64,000 bases of DNA from Trueperaceae bacterium (GCA_023954415.1 JAMLIB010000001.1:204001-268000), one strand, 5' to 3'; positions 1-9,439 are shown, counted from the stretch's first letter. Notes: generated by a model from the letters alone, not told the origin. A program made the numbers and translations.

Positions 1-342
1 GAAGCGCTCCGCGGCCCTGCGCCTCGCGTCCCGAACGAGCGGAGTGGCCGCGTTGCACGGCGGGAGCTCGCCGCCGTGCTCGGCGCGGTACTCGTCCAGG
101 AGGCGCGCTTCCTCGGCCTGGGGCACGCGGCTGTACTCGTAGCGCCAGTAGCAGGCGTGCTGCGCGACGCAGCCGCCCTTCGCCAGGTGCTGCCTGATGC
201 GGTTCGGCACGTCGCGCGCCGACTGGCCGATGTAGAGGGTGCGTTTGGTGGCGTCGGCCAGCTCGTAGACGCCGGGCATGGCGTCCCTGCCGCGCGGGGC
301 CGGGAGCCGCTCGAGCGACCGCCAGCGGGCGGCTAGCGCCAA
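1..342 (-). CDS. GIY-YIG-like nuclease domain protein (3' end off the window)
   Basis: The minus-strand frame reads MPGVYELADATK followed by TLYIGQS, then a basic helix with R and H residues (NRIRQHL) and a later conserved-looking ARLLDEY. This has the GVY...YIG layout of the GIY-YIG fold. A TTG at 342 preceded by GAGGGG, 7 nt after the era stop, would add an N-terminal segment reading WRSLERLPAPRGRD; an ATG at 279 is the alternative start. The gene would be read after era. Function is unknown: small stand-alone GIY-YIG-like proteins may or may not be active nucleases. The C-terminus lies beyond position 1. Confidence 0.6.
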   Translation of the reverse strand, partial: MALAARWRSLERLPAPRGRDAMPGVYELADATKRTLYIGQSARDVPNRIRQHLAKGGCVAQHACYWRYEYSRVPQAEEARLLDEYRAEHGGELPPCNAATPLVRDARRRAAERF

Positions 343-349
343 GCGCCCC

Positions 350-1306
350 TCACGGCTCGTAGCCGAGTTCGCGCAAGGCCTCGCGGTCCTCGCGCCACGA
401 CGCGCGCACCACGACCTCGAGCTCCAGGTAGAGCTTCTCCTGGAGGAAGATCTCGAGCTGCTTGCGCGCCATCTTGCCGATCTCCTTGATCATGGCGCCG
501 CCCTTGCCGATGACGATGCGGCGGTGCCCGGCCTTCTCGACCCAGATCTCGGCCGCGATCACGATGGGTCGCCCCTCCTCGGCGTCCTCCCACGACACGA
601 CCTGCACCGCGACGCTGTACGGGAGCTCCTCGCGCAGGTGGATCATGGCGGCCTCGCGGATGAGCTCGGCGGCCCACTGCTCGCGCGACTGGTCGGAGCG
701 GATGTCGGTCGGGAAGTAGAAGGGCCCTTCCTGGATGGCGTCGAGGAGGTCCTCGCGCAAGGCGTACACGGCCTTGGGATCGTTGAGGGCCGAGATCGCC
801 AGCGCGCGGCGCGCCTGCGGCGCCAGGTCCTTGTAGAGCCGGAGCGCCTCCTCCGGGTACTTGGCCGCGTCCACCTTGTTGCCGACGATGATCAGGGGCG
901 TGGCCGGCCCGAGCGAGCTGCCGAGCAGGCGCGCGACCGACTTGTCCTCGTCGTTGGGCGGCCTGCGGAGGTCGACGACCCAGAGGACCGCGTCGACGTC
1001 GACGATGGCGTCGCGCACCTCGCGGTGCATGGCCTGGTCGAGCGCGCTGCCGCCGCCCTTGTGGAAGCCCGGGGTGTCGACGAACACGAGCTGGCGGTCC
1101 TCGGACGTGTAGATGCCGCGTACGCCGCGCCGGGTGGTCTGCGGCTTGGGCGTTATGGGCGCCACCTTGACCCCGAGCAGCGTGTTGAGGAGCGTCGACT
1201 TGCCGACGTTCGGCTTGCCGACGATGGCGATGAAGCCGGAGCGCGTGACCGGCCCCTCGGCGCCCGGCGCGTCGCCGGCGGTCTCGTGGTTCGTGGTGTC
1301 GCTCAA
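350..1306 (-). CDS. era: GTPase Era, 16S rRNA/30S assembly factor
   Basis: Era binds the 3' end of 16S rRNA and couples GTP hydrolysis to 30S subunit maturation. Visible motifs are the P-loop GKPNVGKS (about residues 30-37), switch I T-T-R-R, G3 DTPG, G4 NKVD and G5 SAL, followed by a C-terminal KH domain with the VIGKGG loop. The chosen TTG start at 1306 has an AGAGGA site about 10 nt upstream and gives 318 residues, close to the ~300 of the family. A GTG at 1372 would add 22 residues without a ribosome site. It lies downstream of the MFS gene and just upstream of the GIY-YIG gene on the same strand. Confidence 0.95.
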   Translation of the reverse strand: MSDTTNHETAGDAPGAEGPVTRSGFIAIVGKPNVGKSTLLNTLLGVKVAPITPKPQTTRRGVRGIYTSEDRQLVFVDTPGFHKGGGSALDQAMHREVRDAIVDVDAVLWVVDLRRPPNDEDKSVARLLGSSLGPATPLIIVGNKVDAAKYPEEALRLYKDLAPQARRALAISALNDPKAVYALREDLLDAIQEGPFYFPTDIRSDQSREQWAAELIREAAMIHLREELPYSVAVQVVSWEDAEEGRPIVIAAEIWVEKAGHRRIVIGKGGAMIKEIGKMARKQLEIFLQEKLYLELEVVVRASWREDREALRELGYEP

Positions 1307-1499
1307 GCGCGTGGTTCCTCTCGCGGCCGTATGGCCTGACTCGATGTTAGTGCGTAACTCGGCCGAGCGCACGTCATGGCGGCGGCGCCTTGCCCGGCGC
1401 CCGGCGGCACGGCCACGCCGCCTGTGGGGCGGACGTTGTCACGCCGAGCGCCGGAGGGGCTTCGGCCCGCCACCGCGCCATCCGCCGGTGATCCCGCCC

Positions 1500-2801
1500 T
1501 CACGCCGCGCGCCGGCGGAACGCCAGTCGCAGGGCCGGGTAGCTGAGCAGCGACAGGACCAGGAGCCCGAGCGCGAACGGTAGGGGCCCGCGGTCGGCGA
1601 ACGCCGCTATGAGGCTGCCGAGCGCGGTGCCGAGTGAGAGCTGGGCGAACCCCATCAGCCCGGACGCCATGCCTGCCCGCTCCCGGTGCGGGTCGAGGGC
1701 CACCGTGGTGCCGTTGGCGAGGGTGAGGGAGAACGACATGAAGAAGGCCATGAGGTTGAGCGTGAACAGGGGCAGGGTCGCCACGCCCAGCGCGACCTGG
1801 GCGACGAGCACCGCGCTCACGACGACGAACAGCGGCACGGAGAAGCGCAGGATGCGCTCGGGGGAGGCCACGCGCAGGAGCCTCACGTTGAGCGGCTGAA
1901 CGAGGAAGGTCATCGAGGCGATGACGGCGAAGACGAGGGCGAAGCCGCCCTCGTCCAGGCCGAAGTGGTTGATGAAGAGCGTCGGCGCGGAGAGCAGGTA
2001 GGCCATGAGGCCGCCGTAGACCAGGGCGAGCACCACGACCGTCCAGGCCGAGACCGGGTCGGTGAAGATCGACTTGGCGTTGCGCCAGACGCCTGGGAGG
2101 CTGAGCGCGCCCGCGTCCTTGCGGGGCGCGGTCTCCGGCAGGACCAGCCACACGAGGAGTGCCAGCACGACCGCCACGAGCACGAGGAAGGCGAAGATGG
2201 CCTGCCAGTGACCGAGCCTCAGGAGCAGGGCGCCGACGGCGGGGGCCAGGAGCGGGGCCGCCCCGAAGAAGATCATGGCGAACGAGAGCATGCGCCCGAG
2301 CTCCCGCCCCTGGTAGAGGTCGCGGAGCACGGCCCGCGAGAGGATCGGGCCGGCGGACGCGCCGAGGCCCTGCACGAAGCGGCCGAGGAGGAGGGCGGTG
2401 AGCGACGGGGCCGCCCAGGCGATCAGGCCGCCAAGGAGGTAGACGCCCAGTCCGATGAGCAGCACGGGGCGCCTGCCGAAGCGGTCGGCGAACGAGCCGA
2501 CGATGAGGTGGGGAAGGGCGTAGCCGAGCATGAAGACGCTGACGACGCTCTGGATGGCGGCGTCCGAGACGCCGAAGTGCGCCGCCATGGCGGGGAAGGC
2601 CGGCAGCATGGCGTCGGTCGCGAGGGCGCTGACGGTCATGAGCGCTCCGACCACGACGAGGAGGGTGAGCGGGGCTATGCCCTTGCGACCGCTGTGCGAG
2701 GCTTCTGGGCCGGCCGGGGCGCCACGGGCGCCTGCCCGTGCCGACGCGGGCTCGGGTCGTGAGGCGGTGGGTGCGGTCGATCGCGCTGCGGTGTCGTTCA
2801 A
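1500..2801 (-). CDS. Bcr/CflA-type MFS multidrug efflux transporter
   Basis: Predicted 12-helix inner-membrane drug:proton antiporter. The sequence shows the family features: MLPAFPAMAAHFGVS after TM1, the MFS motif A ADRFGRRPVLL in the TM2-3 loop, and GRFVQGLGASAGPILSRAVLRD in TM4-5, typical of the DHA1 Bcr/CflA subgroup. The N-terminal ~40 residues are Ala/Pro-rich and cytoplasmic. Start chosen at TTG 2801, with GGGAGG 10 nt before it; a GTG at 2819 overlaps that site and is less likely. Substrate cannot be told from sequence. A weak TACAGT -10-like box lies near 2854-2859. Confidence 0.85.
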   Translation of the reverse strand: MNDTAARSTAPTASRPEPASARAGARGAPAGPEASHSGRKGIAPLTLLVVVGALMTVSALATDAMLPAFPAMAAHFGVSDAAIQSVVSVFMLGYALPHLIVGSFADRFGRRPVLLIGLGVYLLGGLIAWAAPSLTALLLGRFVQGLGASAGPILSRAVLRDLYQGRELGRMLSFAMIFFGAAPLLAPAVGALLLRLGHWQAIFAFLVLVAVVLALLVWLVLPETAPRKDAGALSLPGVWRNAKSIFTDPVSAWTVVVLALVYGGLMAYLLSAPTLFINHFGLDEGGFALVFAVIASMTFLVQPLNVRLLRVASPERILRFSVPLFVVVSAVLVAQVALGVATLPLFTLNLMAFFMSFSLTLANGTTVALDPHRERAGMASGLMGFAQLSLGTALGSLIAAFADRGPLPFALGLLVLSLLSYPALRLAFRRRAA

Positions 2802-2900
2802 GGCCTGGTCGCCTCCCACGGCGGGCTGACTAACGGGGCACGAGCTGCTTCAACTGTAGGCGCGTAGGTAGCCAGGGCGCTTACGGCAGTAGGACGTTTC

Positions 2901-2937
2901 GTAGAAGAACACAGGGCCACCGGCGGGTGACCCTGTG
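2901..2937 (-). terminator. Intrinsic terminator of tRNA-fMet
   Basis: Read on the minus strand, CACAGGGTCACC pairs with GGTGGCCCTGTG (12 bp, one G-U) around a CGCC loop, followed by TTCTTCT. It lies 9 nt beyond the tRNA CCA end. Confidence 0.85.
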
Positions 2938-2945
2938 AACGGTGT

Positions 2946-3022
<77 letters not shown>

Positions 3023-3072
3023 CCGCAAGCGGGCGTCCTCGCGGCCTCGGGGCCGTCGGCGACGCAAAAGCA

Positions 3073-3102
3073 AGTGTACTAATCCGGGCCGGCGCATGTC
3101 AA
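3073..3102 (-). promoter_or_regulatory. Consensus promoter of tRNA-fMet
   Basis: TTGACA (3102-3097), an 18-nt spacer and TACACT (3078-3073) on the minus strand. Transcription would start near 3066, about 44 nt before the mature tRNA 5' end. Confidence 0.85.
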
Positions 3103-3194
3103 GGTGATACGAGCATGCGGCCTCGGTTCTCATGCCTAGCGGATGATGCGTTACTCAGGACGGGACCAACCGCTTCCCGGGTGGTGGGCGCCGC

Positions 3195-3785
3195 TCAATC
3201 CAGCTCGACCCCGGCCGCCGCGAGCAGCGCCGCCGCCTCCGGCAACCGCACCCGCAAGCCCCGCACCTCGTTCGCCTGGAGCGAGAAGACGTAGTTGCGC
3301 GCCGTGCGCAGGTCGGTGGCGCGCAGGTCGTTGCGCGTGAGGACGCACCTGGCCAGGTCCGAGCCGCTGAAGTCCACGGCGCGCAGGTCGCAGCCGACGA
3401 ACTCGGCTTCGAGGAAGCGGCACGACGTGAAGGCGAACTCCCTGAGGTCCATGCGTTGGAAAGAGGTGTAGCTCAGGTCGCACTCGTCGAACCTGGCGCT
3501 AGGCACGATGGGCAGCTGGCTCAGCGTCTCGAAGTGGGCGCCCGTCAGCCGGCAGGTGGAGAACTCGAGGGACTGGAAGACCGCGTCGGCGAGGTCGCAG
3601 AGCGCGAGCTCGCAACCGACGAAGCGGCAGTCCGAGAGGTTGGCGCCCTTCAGCGAGACCTCGGTGAGGTCGCACGAGGCGAACTCGCAGCCGATCACGA
3701 TGGCGCCCGCCAGGGGGAGCTCAGCCGGGGAGAGCCCGACGAAGCGCTGGTCCGCGTAGCGCAGCGGCTCCTTCGGCGGTCTCAT
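3195..3785 (-). CDS. Pentapeptide-repeat protein (Qnr-like size)
   Basis: 196 residues made mostly of A(D/N)LxX-type repeats such as CDLTEVSLKGANLSDCRF, CDLADAVF, CDLSYTSF and CDLRAVDFSGSDLARC. These predict a right-handed quadrilateral beta-helix. The non-repeat tail NYVFSLQANEVRGL...LL is typical of the Qnr/MfpA size class, some of which protect DNA gyrase from quinolones or toxins. Start ATG overlaps the stop of the DUF1801 gene as ATGA, so the two are translationally coupled. Repeat architecture is certain; a gyrase-linked role is only inference. Many Cys residues fill the first repeat position. Confidence 0.85.
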   Translation of the reverse strand: MRPPKEPLRYADQRFVGLSPAELPLAGAIVIGCEFASCDLTEVSLKGANLSDCRFVGCELALCDLADAVFQSLEFSTCRLTGAHFETLSQLPIVPSARFDECDLSYTSFQRMDLREFAFTSCRFLEAEFVGCDLRAVDFSGSDLARCVLTRNDLRATDLRTARNYVFSLQANEVRGLRVRLPEAAALLAAAGVELD

Positions 3786-4204
3786 CCCCCGTAGCGCTGC
3801 CGCGTCACCTCGATCGAGGTGCGCACCAGCTCCTCGAGGACCGCCACGTCGACGTCGGAGAGACGCTTGATGTAGAGGCACCCCTTGCTGGCCTTGTGCT
3901 TTCCGAGGCGCTGCAGGTCGGCGTTGCCTTCCGCGAACCCCGGCGTCAGGTAGACGACCGTGTTGCCCTTGCGCGGCGCGAAGCCTGCCAACGGGGCGTC
4001 GCCCTCGTGCCCGCTCTCGTACTTGTAGTGGTACCGCCCGAACCCGACGATGCTCGGCCCCAACATCTTCGGTTCCTCGCCCGTCAGGCGGCGCATCATC
4101 TGTACGAGCGCCTCCGCGTCGGCGCGCTGCTCCGGGCGCTCGAGGGCGGCCAGGTGGGCAGCGACGGCCACGTCGGTCGGGACGAGCTTCGGCGTCTTCG
4201 TCAT
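3782..4204 (-). CDS. DUF1801 (YdhG-like) domain protein
   Basis: 140 residues. The pattern of an N-terminal VPTDV, the GFGRYHYKYESG strand, the GFAPRKGNTVVYL strand, and KASKGCLYIKRLSDVD near the C-terminus matches the DUF1801 family of small cytosolic proteins. Their biochemical role is not established. The ATG has GGAGGAACGCC directly upstream, and a TATGCT -10-like box lies at 4239-4234. It overlaps the pentapeptide gene by 4 nt. Several positions are conserved family residues (G-F-G, K-G-N, K-G-C-L-Y-I-K), so the family call is firm while function is open. Confidence 0.85.
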   Translation of the reverse strand: MTKTPKLVPTDVAVAAHLAALERPEQRADAEALVQMMRRLTGEEPKMLGPSIVGFGRYHYKYESGHEGDAPLAGFAPRKGNTVVYLTPGFAEGNADLQRLGKHKASKGCLYIKRLSDVDVAVLEELVRTSIEVTRQRYGG

Positions 4205-4243
4205 GGCGTTCCTCCCGGGGCGGTCATGTCAGGAGCATACAGG

Positions 4244-4277
4244 CGGTGGGGTCGGGGAGACGCTCCCGACCCCACCG
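4244..4277 (-). terminator. Perfect 13-bp inverted repeat, terminator or operator
   Basis: CGGTGGGGTCGGG (4244-4256) and its exact complement (4265-4277) flank an 8-nt loop. It lies 26 nt past the stop of the small 4304-4531 gene, as a terminator would, but has no U tract. It also covers the -35 region of the DUF1801 promoter box (TATGCT 4239-4234), so an operator is equally possible. Confidence 0.6.
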
Positions 4278-4303
4278 CGGTAGTGGGGAGGCGCCCCGCA
4301 TCG

Positions 4304-4531
4304 TTAGATGCCGCCGGAGCGGTGCGAGTGCCTCTGCAGGCGCCAGGCGTTCGCCGCGCGCTGTTCCAGCTCGGCGAGCTCCGCGCGGACGGCGGCGAGG
4401 GCGCTCTCCCGTGCGCGCCTGCGCTTGTCGGCGAGTACGGCGAGGGCCACGGCGCGCTGGGCGGCCTGGCCTCGCAGGTGGCTCACGCGTTCTTCCGCGG
4501 CGCGAAGCCTCGAGTGGCTGAGCTCTAGCAT
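4304..4531 (-). CDS. Small helical protein, possible coiled coil
   Basis: 75 residues, not recognised. The sequence is a single charged amphipathic helix rich in Ala, Arg, Glu and Leu (heptads such as LRAAEERVSHLRGQA and AAVRAELAELEQR), with a short His/Ser-rich tail. GGAGGG lies 9 nt before the ATG, a good ribosome site. A strong inverted repeat follows the stop. It may be co-transcribed with the 42-residue ORF upstream. High-GC composition makes spurious helical ORFs easy to find, so reality rests mainly on the ribosome site and the flanking signals. Confidence 0.5.
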   Translation of the reverse strand: MLELSHSRLRAAEERVSHLRGQAAQRAVALAVLADKRRRARESALAAVRAELAELEQRAANAWRLQRHSHRSGGI

Positions 4532-4702
4532 GGTGGTTGCCCTCCAGATGGCGCTCGAACCGGCGGCAGCGGACCTACGAGCGTCTGCGCTCGCGAGGCG
4601 CGGCTACTTGGCCGAGCGGACGGCGTGAGAGAACGGTTGCGGGGACTTACGGAAGAAGGGTCGCTGTGGAGCGCGGTGCGTCTTGGGACGGCGTGCCGAA
4701 GG

Positions 4703-4831
4703 TCAAGACAGCGTGCCGAAGACGGCGCGGAGTCCGCGCGGAGCGTGGCGGCTGGCGACGACGTGTGCCTGCTGCGCCCCACTAACGGGCTCGCTCGCCC
4801 CAATGCCGGGCTCGAGATCTGCTCTGGTCAT
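4703..4831 (-). CDS. Short ORF behind a consensus promoter
   Basis: 42 codons starting MTRADLEPGIGASEP and ending VFGTLS. Not recognised. It is proposed because GAGGAGGTGA sits 4-5 nt before the ATG, one of the best ribosome sites in the window, and because a consensus promoter lies about 80 nt upstream at 4916-4944. It could be a real small protein or a leader peptide for the 75-residue gene 171 nt downstream. The 4532-4702 gap between them holds nothing else that I can identify. Confidence 0.4.
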   Translation of the reverse strand: MTRADLEPGIGASEPVSGAQQAHVVASRHAPRGLRAVFGTLS

Positions 4832-4915
4832 CGCTCACCTCCTCGCTTTCGCCCACTAACGTCGCGGGCATGCCGCGCTGACGCGGCTGGGAGCCTCGGG
4901 CTCCCGAGAGGCATG

Positions 4916-4944
4916 ACAGTAGCAGCCGGCCGGCCGACTGTCAA
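4916..4944 (-). promoter_or_regulatory. Consensus promoter for the small-ORF unit
   Basis: TTGACA (4944-4939), 17-nt spacer, TACTGT (4921-4916) on the minus strand. A small GGGAGCC/GGCTCCC hairpin (4889-4905) lies just downstream in the leader. Confidence 0.75.
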
Positions 4945-5078
4945 CTGCATACGCGAGTCCGATGCGTCACAAGCCGTGCACCGGCGGTTGTTTATCGTGG
5001 GCTCGAAAGCCCGATCGGCGACCAGGCGCCACCCAGTCGCGAGGCAAGCGCGTCGCCCACCATCAGGAGGCAACGCCC

Positions 5079-6335
5079 ATGAGGATCACCCGCCTTCACG
5101 CGCTCACCGCGATCGTCCTACTGTCGGCCCTGGCGAGCTGCACGACGCCCGCGCCGCCGCCCCCGCTACCTACGCCGACCCTCGACCCCGCCGGCCCGCT
5201 CACGGCCAAGGTCGGTTCGCACGTGCTCTTCGAGAGCCAGAACCTCGTCGGCGCCGTCGAGTGGTCGGTGAACGACCTGATCGGGGGGTCGGCGGCCGCC
5301 GGCACCGTGGCCGGCGGCGACTACCAGGCGCCGGCCAGGGTACCGACCGACCCGGTCGTGACCGTGGCGGCCGCCCAGGTCACCGACCCGGCCCGGCGGG
5401 CAAGCGCGCAGGTGACCGTCACCGCGCCAGGCACCCTCTACGTGCTTGACACGGCTGTGTACGTCTACGACGACATGGACGGCGCGACCGGCGACATCGC
5501 CCCTGACCGCAGTTTCCGCATCGACGGCGTCGACCCGGCCACGGATTACTACGAGCTGGTCGTCGCTCCGGCTCGCGACGCGGCCTTCATCGGGGTCCAG
5601 GCGTCCGGCACCAACGTCTTCAGGGTCGACGACGTGTCGAGCGCCTCGGGCGACGTGACCGCCACCGGCTTCTCCTCGTTGGGGCACGAGAACCCCGCCG
5701 GCATGGCTTACGACGCGGAGAGGGACATCCTGTACGTCGCCTTCTCTTACGCGCTGGTGGCCTACGACGACGCGTCGACGGCGGCGGCCGGCAAGGAGCC
5801 CGACCGCGTTCTCGAGGGCCCGAACGTGAGCGGCCTCGTCTCGGAGTTCGACACCCGCCTGCGCCTGGACGTCGCCAACGACCGTCTGTTCGTCTCGAAC
5901 GTCGACGGGAAGGTAGGCGTCTACGACGACGCCTCGACGGTCGTCGGCGACGCCGCGCCCGCTCGGTTGGTTGAGCTCGACGCCTCGGTCTCCTACATCT
6001 GGGGCGCGGCCTACGACGCCCGGCGCGACGACCTGTACCTCGCGGACCAGTCCACCGACGGGGTCTACGTGATAGCCAACGTCTCCAGCATCGCCGGCAT
6101 GGTGCTGCCCGACAGGCACGTCACCGGCCCGGCTACGCAGTTCGTCGGACTCTCGCAGGTCTCCTACGACCTGGCCAACGACCGGCTCGTCGTCATCGAC
6201 GCCGATGGGAACGACGTCAAGGTGTTCGACAACGCCTCGACGCTCGACGGCGACGTTGCCCCCACGCGCGTCATCGGCGGCGTGGAGCTGCCGCTCGCCT
6301 ACCCGTACGGAGGCTACCTGGACCCGAGCCAGTGA
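5079..6335 (+). CDS. Lipoprotein with beta-propeller-like repeats
   Basis: 418 residues. The N-terminus MRITRLHALTAIVLLSALASC ends in a LASC lipobox, so it should be a lipid-anchored envelope protein. After a Pro-rich linker comes a small Ig-like stretch (residues ~30-110). Then repeats follow in which a strand containing VYDDAST or VFDNAST precedes GD(A/V)AP.R, each coupled to a motif like D.ANDRL(F/V)V or DARRDDLYLA. About five to six repeats are visible, suggesting an NHL/YVTN-type propeller. AGGAGG lies 8 nt before the ATG. Function is unknown; such proteins usually bind proteins or polysaccharides outside the cell. Confidence 0.85.
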   Translation: MRITRLHALTAIVLLSALASCTTPAPPPPLPTPTLDPAGPLTAKVGSHVLFESQNLVGAVEWSVNDLIGGSAAAGTVAGGDYQAPARVPTDPVVTVAAAQVTDPARRASAQVTVTAPGTLYVLDTAVYVYDDMDGATGDIAPDRSFRIDGVDPATDYYELVVAPARDAAFIGVQASGTNVFRVDDVSSASGDVTATGFSSLGHENPAGMAYDAERDILYVAFSYALVAYDDASTAAAGKEPDRVLEGPNVSGLVSEFDTRLRLDVANDRLFVSNVDGKVGVYDDASTVVGDAAPARLVELDASVSYIWGAAYDARRDDLYLADQSTDGVYVIANVSSIAGMVLPDRHVTGPATQFVGLSQVSYDLANDRLVVIDADGNDVKVFDNASTLDGDVAPTRVIGGVELPLAYPYGGYLDPSQ

Positions 6336-6412
6336 GCGCACGGCTGGCCGGATAGGCCGAGGCACGGCGAACGCGAACCGCCACGCGCGCCGGTCGGGCA
6401 GACCCCGCTGGT

Positions 6413-7708
6413 TCAGCCGCCGCTGCCCCGCTCGAACACGAGCGGCTCAGGCGCGGCGGACTCACCGACCTCGTAAGCGTCCGTGAGGAGCGCGGTGGCC
6501 GCCTCCAGGCCGCGTCCACCGCGGTGCCAGAGGGTGGCGAGGGCCTCGCCCGTCGCGACCGGGTCGCCAACCTTGGCGTGCAGCTCGATGCCCACGCCCG
6601 CGTCGATCGCCTCGCCCTTCTTGCTGCGCCCGCCGCCGAGCACCCCGGCGGCGCGGCCGACGGCGAGCGCGTCGAGCCGGCTGACCACCCCGGCGCGGCT
6701 CGCGCTCAGCGCGAAGGTGTCGGGCGCGCGCTCGAGCTTGTCCAAGCTGGTGACGTCGCCACCTTGCGCCCCGATCCAGCGCTCGAAGCGCTCGAAGGCA
6801 CGACCGCTCGCGACGGTGTCTAGGAGCGCGGCGCGCGACACGGGCAGCCCTGCGGCCGTGAGCACCTCCTCGGCGAGCACGAGGCAGAGTTCCAGGAGGT
6901 CGTCCGGCCCGTCGCCGCGCAGGCACGCGATGGCCTCCTCGACCTCCATCGCGTTCCCGACCATGCGCCCGAGCGGCTGCGCCATGCCGGAGAGGATGGC
7001 GCGGACGTTGCGCCCCGCGAGCGTGCCGATGGCGACCATCGCGGCCGCGAGCGCGCGCGCGTCGTCCAGCGTCTTCATGAACGCCCCGCTGCCCACCTTG
7101 ACGTCGAGCACGATCGACTTGGCGCCGCCCGCGAGCTTCTTGCTCATGACGCTGCTGGCTATGAGGGGTAACGACTCGACGGTGCCGGTCGTGTCGCGCA
7201 GCGCGTAGAGCAGGCCGTCGGCCGGCGCGAGGTCCTTCGACTGGCCGGTGACGACCACGCCGACCTCGCGCGCCACGCGCCTGAACTCCTCGTCGCCGAG
7301 GCCCGCGCGGAAGCCTGGGATGCTCTCGAGCTTGTCGACGGTGCCACCAGTGTGCCCAAGGCCGCGACCGCTCATCTTGGCTACCGTGCCGCCCATGGCG
7401 GCCAGGAGCGGCGCGAGGACGATCGTCGTCTTGTCGCCCACGCCGCCCGTGGAGTGCTTGTCGACCGTGTTCGGTAGGTCGCCAAGGTCGAGGATGTCGC
7501 CAGAGCGGGCCATCGCCAGCGTCAGCGCCGCCGTCTCCGCGTCCGTCATGCCCCGCCAGCACACGGCCATGAGCCAGGCCGCGACCTGGTAGTCGGGCAC
7601 GGCGCCTTTCACGTAGCCCGCGATGAACGCCTCGAGCTCGGCGGCCGAATGGGCGCGCCCGGCGCGTTTGGCCAGGATCATGTCGATGGGTCGCGGCTCG
7701 ACGCTCAC
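6413..7708 (-). CDS. pdp: Pyrimidine-nucleoside phosphorylase
   Basis: Cleaves uridine, deoxyuridine or thymidine with phosphate to base and (deoxy)ribose-1-phosphate. [11 protein letters not shown] (about 83-93) is the phosphate-binding loop, and [11 protein letters not shown]...DKLESIPG (about 113-132) is the family signature. The C-terminal PYNP domain ends with HAKVGDPV. From the GTG at 7708 it has 431 residues, matching the 433 of Bacillus Pdp; KxSxxE-type choice between Pdp and DeoA is not certain. It lies downstream of murE and the deoxynucleoside kinases, consistent with nucleoside salvage. Confidence 0.9.
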   Translation of the reverse strand: MSVEPRPIDMILAKRAGRAHSAAELEAFIAGYVKGAVPDYQVAAWLMAVCWRGMTDAETAALTLAMARSGDILDLGDLPNTVDKHSTGGVGDKTTIVLAPLLAAMGGTVAKMSGRGLGHTGGTVDKLESIPGFRAGLGDEEFRRVAREVGVVVTGQSKDLAPADGLLYALRDTTGTVESLPLIASSVMSKKLAGGAKSIVLDVKVGSGAFMKTLDDARALAAAMVAIGTLAGRNVRAILSGMAQPLGRMVGNAMEVEEAIACLRGDGPDDLLELCLVLAEEVLTAAGLPVSRAALLDTVASGRAFERFERWIGAQGGDVTSLDKLERAPDTFALSASRAGVVSRLDALAVGRAAGVLGGGRSKKGEAIDAGVGIELHAKVGDPVATGEALATLWHRGGRGLEAATALLTDAYEVGESAAPEPLVFERGSGG

Positions 7709-7821
7709 GCGCGCGCCACCGCTCTCGCCCACGCCGAGGTGCACACGGGCGCTTTCGCGCCCCTGACGGGTCTGGATGTGCTCATGCGCCAACTGTAGCG
7801 AAAAGCCGCGCGCCGGGTTGG

Positions 7822-9411
7822 TTACGCGCCCGCGCCGGCCAGGGCGGCGCGGGCCTCGCTCGCCTCGTCCCACGCGAGCGTCTCGCCGGAGCGCTCGAGG
7901 GTGCGCTCGTGCCCCTTGCCTGCCAGGAGCACGACGTCGCCGGGGCGTGCGAGCTCGACGCCCCGGCGGATGGCCGCGCGCCTGTCCGGCTCGAGGACGT
8001 AGTCGACGCCCTCACGACCACCTGCCGCGGCGGCCCCCGCCCCGATCTCGGCGAGGATGGCGGCCGTGCTCTCCGAGCGCGAGTCCTCCTCCGTGAACAC
8101 GGCGACGTCGGCCCCGAGGCGCGCCTCCCGGCCGATGGGCGCGCGCTTGCCCGGGTCCCGCTCGCCGGCGGCGCCCACCACGACGATGAGCCGGTGGCCT
8201 TCGCGGCGCACGGCCGCGAGGGCCTTGGCGAGGGCGGGGGCGGTATGCGCGAAGTCGACGATCACCGTCGCGGGCTCCGCCTGGACGACCTGCATGCGGC
8301 CGGGCACGCCGGGGAACGTGGCGAGGCGTGCGACGGCCGCCTCCGGTGCCACCCCCTCCACCACCGCGGCCGCCACCGCCCCGGCCGCGTTCCAGGCGTT
8401 GAAGGCGCCGACCATGGGCAGGCGCGCGGTCGCGCGCTCGCCGAAGACCTCCAGCTCGAACTCGAGCCTCCCTGGTGAGCTGCTCAGGTGTCCGATCCGC
8501 ACGTCGGCGCCCGCCGCCGACCCGAAGGTGACGGTCCGCCGGCCGGCCGCGCGCGCCGCGGCGAGGAAGTAAGGCGAGTGCTCGTCGTCGAGGTTCACGG
8601 CGGCCGTGGCGGCGCGGCGCACGAGGGTGGCCTTGGCGTCGCGATAATCGGACAGCGTGCCGTGGTGGTCGAGGTGCTCGGGGGTCAGGTTGGTGAACAC
8701 GCCGACGGCGTACTCCACCGCGTCGAGCCGGTGCAGCGAGAAGCCGTGCGAGCTGGATTCGAGCACGACGTGGCTCGCCCCGCCCCGGAGGAACCGCCCG
8801 AGGAGCGCCTGGACCTCGGTGGCCTCCGGGGTCGTGAAGTGGCCGCTGAGCGGTTCGAGCTCGACGTGACCCAGCCGGATGCCGGCCGTGCTGAGGAGCG
8901 CCGCCTCCCTGCCTGCGAGCAGCAGCCAGTGCAGGAGGTAGCTCGTCGTCGTCTTGCCGTCCGTGCCCGTGACGCCGAGGACCCGCATGCGCGAGGACGG
9001 GTGACGCTCGAACGCCGCCGCCAGGTGGGGGAGGGCGGCGCGGGTGTCGGGGACGCGGAGGTACGGCACCGTGGGCGCGTGGGCGAGCTCATGGGCGCCG
9101 AGCTCGCCTACGAGCGCCGCCGCGCCGGCGCGCGCGGCCTCCGGCAGGAGGGAGTGCGCATCGAACTTGGCCCCCCGCCGCGCCACGAACAGGGCGCCCG
9201 GCCTCACCGCGCGGTGGTCCTGGGCCACCGCCGTGATCCGCGTGGCGTCCAGCCCCTCGAAGGTGATAGCTAGACCGGTCTGTACTGCCGATGCCAGCGG
9301 CGGGATCGCCGCGGGGCCGGTTACGGCCGCCGCGCGCCAGAGGTCACCCAGGGGGAGGGGACCCGGGCCGGCGTCCCACAACGGCGCGCGCTCGTTCCGG
9401 GGCATGCTCAT
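7822..9411 (-). CDS. murE: UDP-N-acetylmuramoyl-tripeptide synthetase MurE
   Basis: Adds the third amino acid to UDP-MurNAc-L-Ala-D-Glu in peptidoglycan synthesis. Visible are the Mur ligase N-domain with the A-(V/F)-x-G loop region, the ATP loop [11 protein letters not shown] (about 147-156), LESSSHG, HLD.HG, the carbamoyl-Lys motif YRDAKATLV, and the C-domain GERDPGKR. The residues that correspond to DNPR in meso-DAP enzymes read EDSR here (about 442-445), so the substrate need not be meso-DAP; ornithine is plausible in Deinococcota. 529 residues. Located between two deoxynucleoside kinases and pdp. Confidence 0.93.
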   Translation of the reverse strand: MSMPRNERAPLWDAGPGPLPLGDLWRAAAVTGPAAIPPLASAVQTGLAITFEGLDATRITAVAQDHRAVRPGALFVARRGAKFDAHSLLPEAARAGAAALVGELGAHELAHAPTVPYLRVPDTRAALPHLAAAFERHPSSRMRVLGVTGTDGKTTTSYLLHWLLLAGREAALLSTAGIRLGHVELEPLSGHFTTPEATEVQALLGRFLRGGASHVVLESSSHGFSLHRLDAVEYAVGVFTNLTPEHLDHHGTLSDYRDAKATLVRRAATAAVNLDDEHSPYFLAAARAAGRRTVTFGSAAGADVRIGHLSSSPGRLEFELEVFGERATARLPMVGAFNAWNAAGAVAAAVVEGVAPEAAVARLATFPGVPGRMQVVQAEPATVIVDFAHTAPALAKALAAVRREGHRLIVVVGAAGERDPGKRAPIGREARLGADVAVFTEEDSRSESTAAILAEIGAGAAAAGGREGVDYVLEPDRRAAIRRGVELARPGDVVLLAGKGHERTLERSGETLAWDEASEARAALAGAGA

Positions 9412-9439
9412 CGCCCGACCCCCGACCGCCGCGCCCCGC

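Noticed and set aside
4525-4803. 92-codon minus frame
   Set aside because: Poor start region; the neighbouring 42-codon frame has the strong ribosome site and promoter.
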